36,218 nucleotides of DNA from Melioribacter roseus P3M-2. Lineage in GTDB: Bacteria > Bacteroidota > Ignavibacteria > Kapaibacteriales > Kapaibacteriaceae. The notes below the pieces were generated by a model. That model was given only the letters and a program-made list of their open reading frames with translations, was not told the origin of the DNA and made no database searches. The stretch is from the NCBI GenBank assembly GCA_945883395.1, contig CAMCXP010000006.1, positions 1 through 36,218 of the forward strand. Reading direction: 5' to 3'. A program made the position numbers and the translations under genes. Shown piece by piece: positions 18,888-31,299 of the stretch (its first letter is position 1; each line of letters opens with the position of its first letter).

Positions 18888-20534
18888 CTACTCGGCAACC
18901 ACCACCAGGCAACGTCCTCGGGTGACATCCGAGGTGTCAGCATCAACGGCAAGGATCGTTACGACATAGGGTCCTGGCTCAACACGACGTCCGCCAGTAT
19001 CAATCCCCTCCCAAGCGATACTCCCCTCGGCTGCGATAAAGCAGCTATTGCACAACGTTTGGCGGAGATACCCGGCTTCGTCAAGAACGTCTATCCGAGC
19101 ACGCGCCTGCCGGAACGGAATACTCCACGAGATCCTCGTGGTAAACATAGGATGTATGGGATCGCTCGACATCACTCGGGGCTCGGCCACGAGCGTTGCA
19201 CGCGATGCTGGCTGCTGCACGATGCTGTTGGGAGCACCCGGCGTTGCACGTTCAAGGGACGCACAGGACGTCCATGCTGCCGCGTGCTCGCTTCGCATGC
19301 GCTCATCACGCTTTTCAAGCGATACCCCCTCGGGACTTGCCAGACGTGGATGATGATACTGGCGGTCGTACCACATGCTATCCACACGCAAGCCTTCCGG
19401 CGTGCATAGCACAACGAGATCCCGCTCTTGCGTGATCGACAGCGTCGGACTCGTCCTCGCGCGGTGTTCAACGCTCTGCATTGACGGACTCGACAGATTC
19501 GCACAGAGCACTCCGAAGCTCCCTACAGGAATCTTCAGTGGTGGCACGCATCGATACCGCACTCCCCTGGCAGTTTCGATGATCCAGTCAGCGAGATCAA
19601 CGGTATCATCTGTGCCATTCCATATCTCAACAAAGTCGCACTCAGCACTTCGCGGCTGCGCGAGGATCTCGTTGATCATCAGCGTACCTGCAATGGGAGG
19701 CGACGTACATCGAGCGCGAAGCAGATCGTTCTCAGGCCGGTCATCCGAGGCTTCAAACCATACAGTGATCTGTCGCGATTGTACACGCGCACGGCCAGCT
19801 GCCACGGCATCGGGAAGGCTCCATTCCACCACATCCCCCGCACGGAGCGGACCGATCACGGTATCGAACACATCATCATCGACTACGCAGCGCACACGTC
19901 GCTGTCCACCTACTCGTGTACCGTCGTTGGCGACCATAACAATCACGCGCTCGCGCGTTGTTCGCACGCCACGAAGTCGGTAATCCTGTTCGCTCACAAC
20001 AGCCGTGTTGATCCCCCCGCACGTTGCGCTGTCGAACGCCGTCGATACTGCCCATCGCTGCTCCCACGCCACTGTGCCATTTCGCTCGGTTCCACAACGC
20101 TCTATGCTGCGTCCGCGGTCGCTACTGCGCACAACGTACGCCAGGGAATCGACGACGGAGGCCCCCTTCATGAGCAGGAGCGTATCTGTTGTGTTGTTCA
20201 GAGATGGCAAGGCCACGGTTCGGACGATCACGTTGTCGGAGATGAATCGTTGTTCGCGCAACGCTACGCTATCGCGCGTAAACACGCACATGTCACCAGG
20301 ACGGAGCTCGACGTCGGGCAGCTGCGCGCAGCCACGCGGATCGCAGATCTGCCATGAGCGCAATGCGACGTTTGCGGTAGAGGTGTTAACGAGCTCGATC
20401 CACTCCGGCTCGCCGGCCGCAGGCACGGGTTGCACCTCGGTGATGATCACTTGCGCGTGCGTACCCACAGCGCAGAAACCTGTAATCAGGATAACGCGAG
20501 CAATGGTGTGGCAACATGAATAGATCCGGTTCAC
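18888..20534 (-). CDS. Secreted lamin-tail-domain (LTD) protein with C-terminal FlgD-like Ig region
   Basis: Signal peptide ARVILITGFCAVGTHAQ. Two LTD-like stretches: VIITEVQPVPAAGEPEWIELVNTSTANVALRSW and LMINEILAQPRSAECDFVEIWNGTDDTVDLADW. C-terminus IAWEGIDTGGRRVEPGPYVVTI. GTG start. Confidence 0.78.
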   Translation of the reverse strand: MNRIYSCCHTIARVILITGFCAVGTHAQVIITEVQPVPAAGEPEWIELVNTSTANVALRSWQICDPRGCAQLPDVELRPGDMCVFTRDSVALREQRFISDNVIVRTVALPSLNNTTDTLLLMKGASVVDSLAYVVRSSDRGRSIERCGTERNGTVAWEQRWAVSTAFDSATCGGINTAVVSEQDYRLRGVRTTRERVIVMVANDGTRVGGQRRVRCVVDDDVFDTVIGPLRAGDVVEWSLPDAVAAGRARVQSRQITVWFEASDDRPENDLLRARCTSPPIAGTLMINEILAQPRSAECDFVEIWNGTDDTVDLADWIIETARGVRYRCVPPLKIPVGSFGVLCANLSSPSMQSVEHRARTSPTLSITQERDLVVLCTPEGLRVDSMWYDRQYHHPRLASPEGVSLEKRDERMRSEHAAAWTSCASLERATPGAPNSIVQQPASRATLVAEPRVMSSDPIHPMFTTRISWSIPFRQARARIDVLDEAGYLRQTLCNSCFIAAEGSIAWEGIDTGGRRVEPGPYVVTILAVDADTSDVTRGRCLVVVAE

Positions 20535-20537
20535 GCA

Positions 20538-21038
20538 TCACTGTGCGCCAGCACCGTACGAACGTGACACGAGGATGTCGACGATCTGCTGGAGGAAACC
20601 AGCATCGTCCTCGGTGCAGCGTCCAACGCGCGGACTGTCGATGTCGAGCACGCCGAGCAACGTATCGCCGTGCATGATCGGCACGACGATCTCCGACGCA
20701 CTTGCTGCGTCGCAGGCGATGTGTCCGGGGAAGTCTGCGACATTCGGGACGACCAGCGTGCGACGTTCAGCGGCGGCCGTTCCGCACACGCCACGTCCGA
20801 GTGCAATGCGCAGGCAAGCTGGCTTACCGTGGAACGGACCCAGCACGAGTTCCGTGCCGTCGAAGAGGTAGAATCCCGTCCAGTTCACCTCGGGCATTGT
20901 GTGATACAGCACCGAGGCCGTGTTGGCGGCATTGGCGATGAAGTTATCTTCTCCCTCCGTGATCAGGCGCACCATCGATACGATTGCATCGCGCTGCTGA
21001 TCAGGAGACGTTGATGTGAGGTCTGGGAGGTTGAACAT
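20538..21038 (-). CDS. GAF-domain free methionine-(R)-sulfoxide reductase-like protein
   Basis: VNWTGFYLFDGTELVLGPFHGKPACLRIALGRGVCGTAAAERRTLVVPNVADFPGHIACDAASASEIVVPI, with the three cysteines expected of fRMsr. Start chosen at MFNLPDL (21038). Confidence 0.9.
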   Translation of the reverse strand: MFNLPDLTSTSPDQQRDAIVSMVRLITEGEDNFIANAANTASVLYHTMPEVNWTGFYLFDGTELVLGPFHGKPACLRIALGRGVCGTAAAERRTLVVPNVADFPGHIACDAASASEIVVPIMHGDTLLGVLDIDSPRVGRCTEDDAGFLQQIVDILVSRSYGAGAQ

Positions 21039-23136
21039 GACAGCGAACATACCGAAGCTTCTGCGGTTGATCGCGCTATGCCTTGTGCTTGCACCGGCAC
21101 TCAATGCACAGCCACTGGAAGAGGTCCTCTCGTGCCTCCCCTACGAGATGCGTCCGGTCCGCGCGATGGACATCACAGCAGAGCTCAAGCCACGTATCGT
21201 TATGGCCGGCGAGGGTGTTGTACGCACGATCCCGGGCGGAGCGATTGTTGAGCTGTGCGAGAACTACCGTGGGACGATCTTCACGCACGTTGCTCTGGCG
21301 AGCGACACCATCGCTCTCATGCGAACAGCTCATGGGGCCATCGTTGCCGCAGACATCGTCGACAGACGTGAGGTTGTGATCGACAATCTCCCGTCGACTG
21401 GTCGTGCTGTGCTGCGGTGTAACTCCTATGTCGTCATACCCACCGATACCGCGCTCCTTCGTTGCACACTGCGCGACGGCGTTCTTCGCATCGACACACT
21501 TGCGCTCGATGGCTTCACGCCGAATCTCTCGTCAGCTGCAGACGGGGAGCACTGCACGCTGATCGATACAGCCCGACGCGAGCTACGTGTGATCAACATC
21601 ATCACAGGTGCAACAACGTGGGGGCGCGGGCTAACAACTGTGAACCTGCCCGTGTTCCTGCAAGCATTATCACCACGCCTCTCACTGATCATTGGGTATG
21701 GAATCGGGAGCATCATCGCGGTCTGGAATGATCGAGATAGCGCAGAGATACTTCACAATGTCGCGCAGTATCGTGTCACACCGATCACCGCATCGCGCTA
21801 TGGTGGCGGCGCGGTGATCTACAATGTTGATCTCATAACTGCAATCGATGACTCACTGCGCATCATCAAAAGCTATTCACCAGTCGTGTACAGAACAACC
21901 GCTACCGCTGGCGTTGCATGGTGGCACGCTTCAGCGTCGCAGCCACGATGGTTCTTTACGGGAACCGGCGTATCGCTCGCACGTATTGAGCCCGATGGAA
22001 CAACACCGACCGATTCGGATTCGTACCAGTTCGCACGTATGCTCGCGACGTCTACGTGGTCGCATGCGGCGGCAGCCGGCTCAACGATTGTTCTCGCCGC
22101 GCAATGCAGTCCGAGCGCCACGTCGAATTCGCGTTTCATCATGATGCTCGTATCGCGCGACCACGGTTCGACGTGGATCACACGCGACATCCCGTTGGAG
22201 GGGTCCATTAGATCACTCACAACAGACAACAACGCTCGGATCGTGCTCGCAACACGCGATACAGTGGTCATGCTCGACGGACCCTTTGCCGAAGCACGCA
22301 CGATGACGACCTCCGCGCAGTTGGGCTCGTCAGTAATCGGTGCATCGCTCACACCTACCGAACTCATCGTACTAGCAGACTCGGTACACGTGCGCCAACA
22401 TACCAGCGAGCAATGGCAGGTTCGCACATCGCAAACCTACTCGCGCGGATCACGCGTACTGCTTGTACGGGGAGACACCATAGCTATTCAGCCAATGCTC
22501 ACCGTTGACGGCGGAGCCACCTGGCACAACACCTCGTTGTGGGATGTCTCGGCGATTTCAAGCTGCGTGCTTAACACCGACACCACATTTGCAGGCGCGA
22601 CGATCAACGGGATCAGCACAAGCAAGGGGAAGATGATTAGCCCCACTATTACAGGTGACCTGCTACGCCTTGACGACAACACGATCTTCTACGCCTCTGA
22701 GCGCCGCGCGCGGAGTGTCGATATTGTCCAGGGCACGATCGACGATCGTGACGTGCTCACACTCGATCCATATGTCGGCGTGAATCCGTGGATCTACTAT
22801 CCACCTGCTCCACGGCGCGTGTTTGACAACGCAAACGGCACCGGATATCTTATCGCCGGTTCAATGATGAAGCGCATCACGCGGATGCCAACCACATCCG
22901 TGGGAGATGCACCCCCACAGCAGGGTCAGCGCATTTGGCCGCAACCTGCGAGCACCGTGCTCCATGGTCTCTCAGGCACTGTCGATGTGCACATACTCAC
23001 CGGCGCTCATATCACAACGTACGAGCCCGATGCAAGTGGCTCAATTGATGTGAGCCGCCTAACACCGGGCTTGTACATTCTTTCGACGCAGACTGCTTCA
23101 CGGAAGCAGAGCATGCTTGTTGTTATTCAGCGATAG
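21037..23136 (+). CDS. Secreted protein with BNR/sialidase-like propeller motifs and a T9SS C-terminal sorting-type domain
   Basis: Signal peptide LLRLIALCLVLAPALNAQ. SRDHGSTWITRDIPL and VDGGATWHNTSLW repeats. C-terminus PQPASTVLHGLSGTVDVHIL...SIDVSRLTPGLYILSTQTASRKQSMLVVIQR. Confidence 0.78.
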   Translation: MTANIPKLLRLIALCLVLAPALNAQPLEEVLSCLPYEMRPVRAMDITAELKPRIVMAGEGVVRTIPGGAIVELCENYRGTIFTHVALASDTIALMRTAHGAIVAADIVDRREVVIDNLPSTGRAVLRCNSYVVIPTDTALLRCTLRDGVLRIDTLALDGFTPNLSSAADGEHCTLIDTARRELRVINIITGATTWGRGLTTVNLPVFLQALSPRLSLIIGYGIGSIIAVWNDRDSAEILHNVAQYRVTPITASRYGGGAVIYNVDLITAIDDSLRIIKSYSPVVYRTTATAGVAWWHASASQPRWFFTGTGVSLARIEPDGTTPTDSDSYQFARMLATSTWSHAAAAGSTIVLAAQCSPSATSNSRFIMMLVSRDHGSTWITRDIPLEGSIRSLTTDNNARIVLATRDTVVMLDGPFAEARTMTTSAQLGSSVIGASLTPTELIVLADSVHVRQHTSEQWQVRTSQTYSRGSRVLLVRGDTIAIQPMLTVDGGATWHNTSLWDVSAISSCVLNTDTTFAGATINGISTSKGKMISPTITGDLLRLDDNTIFYASERRARSVDIVQGTIDDRDVLTLDPYVGVNPWIYYPPAPRRVFDNANGTGYLIAGSMMKRITRMPTTSVGDAPPQQGQRIWPQPASTVLHGLSGTVDVHILTGAHITTYEPDASGSIDVSRLTPGLYILSTQTASRKQSMLVVIQR
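21044..21051 (-). promoter_or_regulatory. -7-like element TATGTTCG for the fRMsr-like gene
   Basis: One mismatch to TAnnTTTG. 5 nt before the minus-strand ATG at 21038. Lies inside the signal-peptide coding region of the plus-strand gene. Confidence 0.45.
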
Positions 23137-23144
23137 TCATCGGA

Positions 23145-26100
23145 TTAGCGCTGTACAACGACGCGCACAGCATGCATGCCACTGGTAGTAGCAACACACA
23201 CCGTGTATGTCCCGGCGGCTATACGATCAAGTGGGATCATCACTGCGTGATCAGCGCTCATCGCTTGAGCGCCGGACGTCCACACAGTGCGACCTTGCAC
23301 GTCGACGAGACTGATCGTTGTTGGATCACCGATGGCGTTCCATGCAACACGGACGTGATCTGCCGCAGGATTTGGCGTTACGGAAACAGATGGCGCACCT
23401 GCGTTTTGGTCGTCAACGCTCGTGAATTCATCCACGACCACAGGATAGGTCACGACGTCGCTACAGCCACCAGGCCATGTGCGTTCGATGCGAAGTGGAC
23501 GCACACCCATTTCACTATTCCAGCGAACAAGGATCTCGTCGCGCGTTGGGTCGCCGACTATTTCTCCGCCGACAACAGTCCACTTCATCGTGCCCGGGGT
23601 TGATCGACGTACGCGATACGTAGCCGTATCACCGACAAACACGTAGCCGCGTCCTACAATCATAGCCGGCGCATGCATCATCTTCTTCGATCCTTGGTCC
23701 CATGTAATTTCCGTACCACTGAGAGCGCGCGGACTGTTGCCCGTTGCATCGAGTGCGCCAAGGCCTTCGCCTTCATCAAGCAACCACGTGCCGACAAGAC
23801 CCGCATGTTCGTCAACGAATCGGCGGTGCATGTTCTCACGGATCTGGCGTTCGCTGCGCATCACATTCCAAATGCGAAGGTCGCGCATCGAACCACGATG
23901 GTTGAGATTTACGTACGGGTTAGAGCCGATCGTCAGCTTCTTCAAATCACCAGGTGCTGATGCAAAGCTTGAACGCTTTGCAAGACGGCCATCGAAGTAG
24001 ATCGCCATTGAGTCATAGCCATTGCTCACAACTGCCACATGCGTCCAGGCGCCCAACTTGCTCTCGTAGCTTGCCGATACACGACCCGACTCGCCAACGT
24101 TGCCGTAGTCCCAGTAGTAGTTCTTGTCATCCCATGGCGCGTGTGCCTGGAATCGCTTCTGATCACTGTTTGCTTCACCGATCATGAACGCGACGCTTTG
24201 CTTTACCTGATCAGTATTGATCAGACTCCAGTACTCAACCGTCGTGGATCGTCCTTGGAAGTAAAAGTCTGGCGACATCAATCGCTCGCCATTGCCAGTG
24301 AATCGCACAGCAGAATTCTCACATGGCGCTTGCGTTTTGATAGATGCGTCCTTCCACGGTCCGTCGATAAATGTCGACCGTGCGCGTACACGAATCGTCA
24401 TCGTGCTGTCGGCCGGGAGTTCCGGGAACTGCGCACGCACACTTGTACCTGAGGCCACGACATTATTGCGCGATGCGATCACCGTGTTGGTTGCCGTATC
24501 CACAACAGCCACCTCATACCACGATGCACCACGCGTAACAGGCACCGTCGACCACACGACTTCGTGCGCATGATCGCGCAGAAGTGGCTGCGCACCCGTG
24601 CCGGATGTAAACGACGGTGCGGCGAGTGCCGTAAGGTCCTCACACGCAATCGTTGCACCGCTCTTCGTCCACATTGCGTTCGTTGTCAGCGTCAGTACGC
24701 GATTCTTTACAGCATCCTTCGACGTTGTTCCCGCGTTTTCATCCATGCGCCACCAGCCGACCACCTTCGATGTTTCTGATCCTCGTGGTGCGCGGCGGGA
24801 CATGCTCGAGCGGATCTCATCCGCCGTGCGCACGACATTCCACACACGGAACTCATCAACGGAACCATTGAATGCACCGTCGTTACCAATCATCCCACCA
24901 ATCGTCAGCTTCTTGAGTCCGGTAGGCGCCGATGCTTCGTTGCCCGAGGCAGCAAGCTCACCATTGATGTAGATCGCCTTGAAGGAACTTCCATCGCTGA
25001 CGAATGCGAGATGCACCCACTGATCGTAATACCGAGAGAACGACGTGCTGATGCGCCCCTTCTCACCAATGTTGCCGTAGTCCCAATACAGGTTGCCATC
25101 TTCCCATGGTGCGTGCGCTTGGAATCGATTGCCAGCGTTGTCACCTTCGCCAACCATAAACGTCGTCGATGGCTTCAGCGTTGCACGCTTCACATACGTC
25201 CAATATTCGACCGTTACTGCGCCGCCGTTCCATGTGAGTGTAGCATCGGTCGCACGCTGGTCTGCACCGTCGAACACGAGTGCGGAACCACTGCACGATG
25301 CCGACGTCGTAAAGCGCGCCGGTTGCGACCAATCACTTGTCGTCGATGCATTGAGTCCGCGTACGCGCCAGAATCGCGTTGCATCTTCTGGCAACGGGAC
25401 AGCGATTGCGCCGGCGTCTCGAGCAATAAACACATACTCGAGATCATTGGATGCTTGGTCTGCTGCTATCTGTACCTCGTACTGCGCTGCGTTTGGCATT
25501 GTTGACCACACGAGTGTGGTTGGCGATGGCACGCCCACTGCATTGGCTGCTGGCGAAATGAGCGATGGGGCCTGCATCCCCCTGCCATTTGGTATACCAT
25601 GCGGATACGAAGTCGGCACGGCTGAGATCGCAGGCGTGAACACGCTCTGCTGCGAGCCACGCACAGTGCGCACCGCGTACCAGTAGGTTGCATTCAGCGA
25701 TACACCGTGATCGACATACGATGTTGCTGTCGCACGCAGCGACGCAATCTTCTCGAGTGTTGCAGCCGTTGAGCCACGCCACACTTCAACGCGATCTTCT
25801 GCTGCAGGTGATTCAACCTGCCACTGAAGCAAAACGCGGATCGGACCCTCTTCGTACCGAAGTGCAAATGGAGGCGTAAGACCAACCGAGGTAAACTCAC
25901 GTGCGAAGCGATCGTTCGCCGGGTTCTCGTCACCTTGCGCCTGTACTGTCAGATCGGCAACATGCACACCGGATGCAAGCAACGGCAATGCATCGAGCTC
26001 GATGGTATCCTGTGCTCCTGCACGCAGGCGTGGCAGGGTGATCGTCTTCACATCAGATGGTGCTGTGTGGCGCACCCACTTTGTGCTCAGTCGACATACA

Positions 26101-28142
26101 ACATCTGTGGCGTCCTGACCGCCAAGATTGCGCACAACAATCCGTGGCTTTACTGGCGTTGGCACGCTGGCATTGATTTGCGGAGCGACGATGTCATAAG
26201 CCTGCACATCGATACCGACGGCGATCGTGAAAACTGCGTTCGATACATCTGCAATAGTTGCATTTCGCGAGCTGCTCACACGCACCAAGCACGTTGTCGA
26301 CGCGGTATACGGGACCTTCCAATCGAACGTGCCCTTCGCTCCTTCGACCTTGTACTGTAGCGTCTTCCATGTTGCACCGGCATCAATCGAATACTCCATC
26401 AACACATCGGTAACGCCTATTGCTGTAAACTGCACGGGCACAGTCGTTCCCGCGCGAAGCGTTTCGCCTCCATTTGGGGACACAACGGCGATGCTTCCTG
26501 CCTCCTGGGCCGCCACGCGGAACGGACGTGTAATGATGTCGTTGGTGGCATGCTGGTCGCTTTGGACTTCGACACGGAGCACGCCGAGCATGTCTCCCCC
26601 TGTCGTGAGCGTCACACCAGGCAACGTCACGCGAAGTGTCTGTCCCGCCGCGAGTTGTGCTACCACCGTAGAACACGTTGCGACCTGCGTATTGCTGAGA
26701 TCTGTCACGGTAAACCGCACCAGCACATTGCGTAGAGCTAGGCGACCAGAATTGCGAATCACGCCGATCGGCTCGAAGCGTTGTTGCGCTGTAATGATGC
26801 CACCATTTGCTGGCGTTACAATCGACAACGCAACCGCGTCTGTATCGCGAGCACTTGGGATAGGAGCAACGCATGGCGAGCTCGCCATCACACGATTGAA
26901 GAGTGACGCAACGCGTGGGTGGAACTGAAGCTCAGTGCCCTTCGATTGAAGGTGACAGTAGCTCATGATCGTGCCACGCTGTACTCGTGTATTCTCGTAG
27001 CATCCACCTTCGGCATTCCAGCACGAATCAATCGGCGGATTCCAACCGCAGTTGTGCGTGTGCGACGAGCCAATGTTATGTCCGAGCTCGTGCGATGTCA
27101 CGTCGATGTCCCAGATATAGCCACCCGCAGGGAAGTTCACACGTCCGTCGACACCGCTGACGTTGTAACCATACCCACTGCAAAGGACGCCTACCCATGC
27201 CAGACCGCCGCCACCCTCGCCGGAGAGCAGGCAGGTAACAGAGCGCTTTACATGCGTCATGTTATTGCTCCAGTGGTCGCGGATTCCACCGAGCTTCTGA
27301 CCGATCTCGCCTGGATAGGGATCCTTCGACGTGAACACGCGCAGATACGGCACACGGATAACAACGTTCGCATCGCGCTCGTACACAATCGCGCATGCAC
27401 CCACGATGGCAATTGCCGAGGATGCAGCAACCGAGAGGTTGCTGCCAAGGTTCTTGTAGAACGACTCTGTGCAATCGAGCGCAAGCTGGAGCGCATAGGG
27501 CGTAGCATTCAGCGTTGTTTCGGTGATCTTGTTGCGAAGCTGGTCAGACCCAAGCGCGATGGCAAAGATCGAATCAGCACGCTGTTGATTTCCAGGAAGC
27601 GTCTCCGCAGAGCACTGCCGTGGTTGTCCGTCGCCAGGACGCATTTCGTAGACGACGTGCGAAGCCATGCGACCAGGAATCACCGTGTCTGGGGCAATGA
27701 GAACGCGACGTGTCCCGCCCGCTTCGGGGAAGTCAATAAAGCCGACCACATGGGTTTCAAACGCAGCGAGGAACACCGTCGAACGGGCATGCCCGCGCAC
27801 AGCACCACGGAACACGGCATGCTCGATCATGGGCATCTCAACATCGCCGCGCTCACCGTGCGCAATGAACTGCGCGTCGCCAGTAAACAGATCGAACGTC
27901 GAACCGTCGATCACCAGATCACCCTCCGACGAAGGGATCACGATCGTATGCCGCGGTCCCTGCTGGAGTGCCGCAACAAACGATGCCGGCGGACGAACCA
28001 CGGTGGCCCCTGGGGGCACCACAGCCGCCGTGCGGAGGTCGCTCTCACGTCCTTGCGAGAAGCGCATCTGAGCAGATGCAGATGATACGAAAACGGCGAT
28101 GCAGACTGCGAGCATCGCTACGAACGAGCAAAAACGTGCCAT
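23145..28142 (-). CDS. Giant secreted metzincin metallopeptidase (M12-like) with CARDB/Fn3-like regions, two LamG domains and a T9SS C-terminal sorting domain
   Basis: Signal peptide at MARFCSFVAMLAVCIAVFVSSASAQ (start 28142, not 28193). HELGHNIGSSHTH zinc motif with Met-turn GTIMSYCH. Two LamG repeats. C-terminus SVTPNPAADHVRVAWNAIG...AAGTYTVCVATTSGMHAVRVVVQR. Confidence 0.87.
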   Translation of the reverse strand: MARFCSFVAMLAVCIAVFVSSASAQMRFSQGRESDLRTAAVVPPGATVVRPPASFVAALQQGPRHTIVIPSSEGDLVIDGSTFDLFTGDAQFIAHGERGDVEMPMIEHAVFRGAVRGHARSTVFLAAFETHVVGFIDFPEAGGTRRVLIAPDTVIPGRMASHVVYEMRPGDGQPRQCSAETLPGNQQRADSIFAIALGSDQLRNKITETTLNATPYALQLALDCTESFYKNLGSNLSVAASSAIAIVGACAIVYERDANVVIRVPYLRVFTSKDPYPGEIGQKLGGIRDHWSNNMTHVKRSVTCLLSGEGGGGLAWVGVLCSGYGYNVSGVDGRVNFPAGGYIWDIDVTSHELGHNIGSSHTHNCGWNPPIDSCWNAEGGCYENTRVQRGTIMSYCHLQSKGTELQFHPRVASLFNRVMASSPCVAPIPSARDTDAVALSIVTPANGGIITAQQRFEPIGVIRNSGRLALRNVLVRFTVTDLSNTQVATCSTVVAQLAAGQTLRVTLPGVTLTTGGDMLGVLRVEVQSDQHATNDIITRPFRVAAQEAGSIAVVSPNGGETLRAGTTVPVQFTAIGVTDVLMEYSIDAGATWKTLQYKVEGAKGTFDWKVPYTASTTCLVRVSSSRNATIADVSNAVFTIAVGIDVQAYDIVAPQINASVPTPVKPRIVVRNLGGQDATDVVCRLSTKWVRHTAPSDVKTITLPRLRAGAQDTIELDALPLLASGVHVADLTVQAQGDENPANDRFAREFTSVGLTPPFALRYEEGPIRVLLQWQVESPAAEDRVEVWRGSTAATLEKIASLRATATSYVDHGVSLNATYWYAVRTVRGSQQSVFTPAISAVPTSYPHGIPNGRGMQAPSLISPAANAVGVPSPTTLVWSTMPNAAQYEVQIAADQASNDLEYVFIARDAGAIAVPLPEDATRFWRVRGLNASTTSDWSQPARFTTSASCSGSALVFDGADQRATDATLTWNGGAVTVEYWTYVKRATLKPSTTFMVGEGDNAGNRFQAHAPWEDGNLYWDYGNIGEKGRISTSFSRYYDQWVHLAFVSDGSSFKAIYINGELAASGNEASAPTGLKKLTIGGMIGNDGAFNGSVDEFRVWNVVRTADEIRSSMSRRAPRGSETSKVVGWWRMDENAGTTSKDAVKNRVLTLTTNAMWTKSGATIACEDLTALAAPSFTSGTGAQPLLRDHAHEVVWSTVPVTRGASWYEVAVVDTATNTVIASRNNVVASGTSVRAQFPELPADSTMTIRVRARSTFIDGPWKDASIKTQAPCENSAVRFTGNGERLMSPDFYFQGRSTTVEYWSLINTDQVKQSVAFMIGEANSDQKRFQAHAPWDDKNYYWDYGNVGESGRVSASYESKLGAWTHVAVVSNGYDSMAIYFDGRLAKRSSFASAPGDLKKLTIGSNPYVNLNHRGSMRDLRIWNVMRSERQIRENMHRRFVDEHAGLVGTWLLDEGEGLGALDATGNSPRALSGTEITWDQGSKKMMHAPAMIVGRGYVFVGDTATYRVRRSTPGTMKWTVVGGEIVGDPTRDEILVRWNSEMGVRPLRIERTWPGGCSDVVTYPVVVDEFTSVDDQNAGAPSVSVTPNPAADHVRVAWNAIGDPTTISLVDVQGRTVWTSGAQAMSADHAVMIPLDRIAAGTYTVCVATTSGMHAVRVVVQR
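23690..25300 (-). repeat. Internal tandem duplication of a LamG-type module (approximate bounds)
   Basis: FQAHAPWEDGNLYWDYGNIGEKGRIS versus FQAHAPWDDKNYYWDYGNVGESGRVS, and LKKLTIGG versus LKKLTIGS. Similarity is also visible in DNA (GTTGCCGTAGTCCCA...CCCATGG near 24101-24136 and 25072-25106). Confidence 0.8.
27060..27092 (-). other. Metzincin zinc-binding motif HExxHxxGxxH (HELGHNIGSSH)
   Basis: Direct translation of the minus strand at 27092..27060. Confidence 0.9.
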
Positions 28143-28165
28143 ACCAACCGGTCCCAGATTGATGA

Positions 28166-31199
<3,034 letters not shown>

Positions 31200-31236
31200 G
31201 ATAAGCTCCAATAATACGTGAGTGGTGAATTCGTGG

Positions 31237-31244
31237 CAAAGATA
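31237..31244 (-). promoter_or_regulatory. -7 element TATCTTTG for the DUF3078 gene
   Basis: Exact TAnnTTTG on the minus strand, 37 nt upstream of the chosen start at 31199. Confidence 0.6.
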
Positions 31245-31287
31245 CCCAACCAACTAACCGTCTGCCTGCCCATAGAGCCTTCCGCCG

Positions 31288-31295
31288 TAACTTTG
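31288..31295 (+). promoter_or_regulatory. -7 element TAACTTTG for the amidohydrolase gene
   Basis: Exact TAnnTTTG. 4 nt (CTCC) before ATG 31300. Confidence 0.65.
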
Positions 31296-31299
31296 CTCC

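Noticed and set aside
21020-21036. GGGAGG as a genuine Shine-Dalgarno for the 21037 gene
   Set aside because: The same bases are constrained by the Leu-Pro-Asp codons of the divergent gene, and other genes in the window mostly lack SD sequences, so I do not annotate it as a functional RBS.
23690-25300. LamG duplication as a possible mobile or CRISPR-like repeat
   Set aside because: The repeat follows protein-domain boundaries and diverges at synonymous sites, so it is an intragenic domain duplication.
26919-28085. 388-aa plus-strand ORF inside the metalloprotease gene
   Set aside because: Antisense to well-supported metzincin coding sequence including the HExxH motif. Composition (R/H/T-rich) is typical of a shadow ORF.
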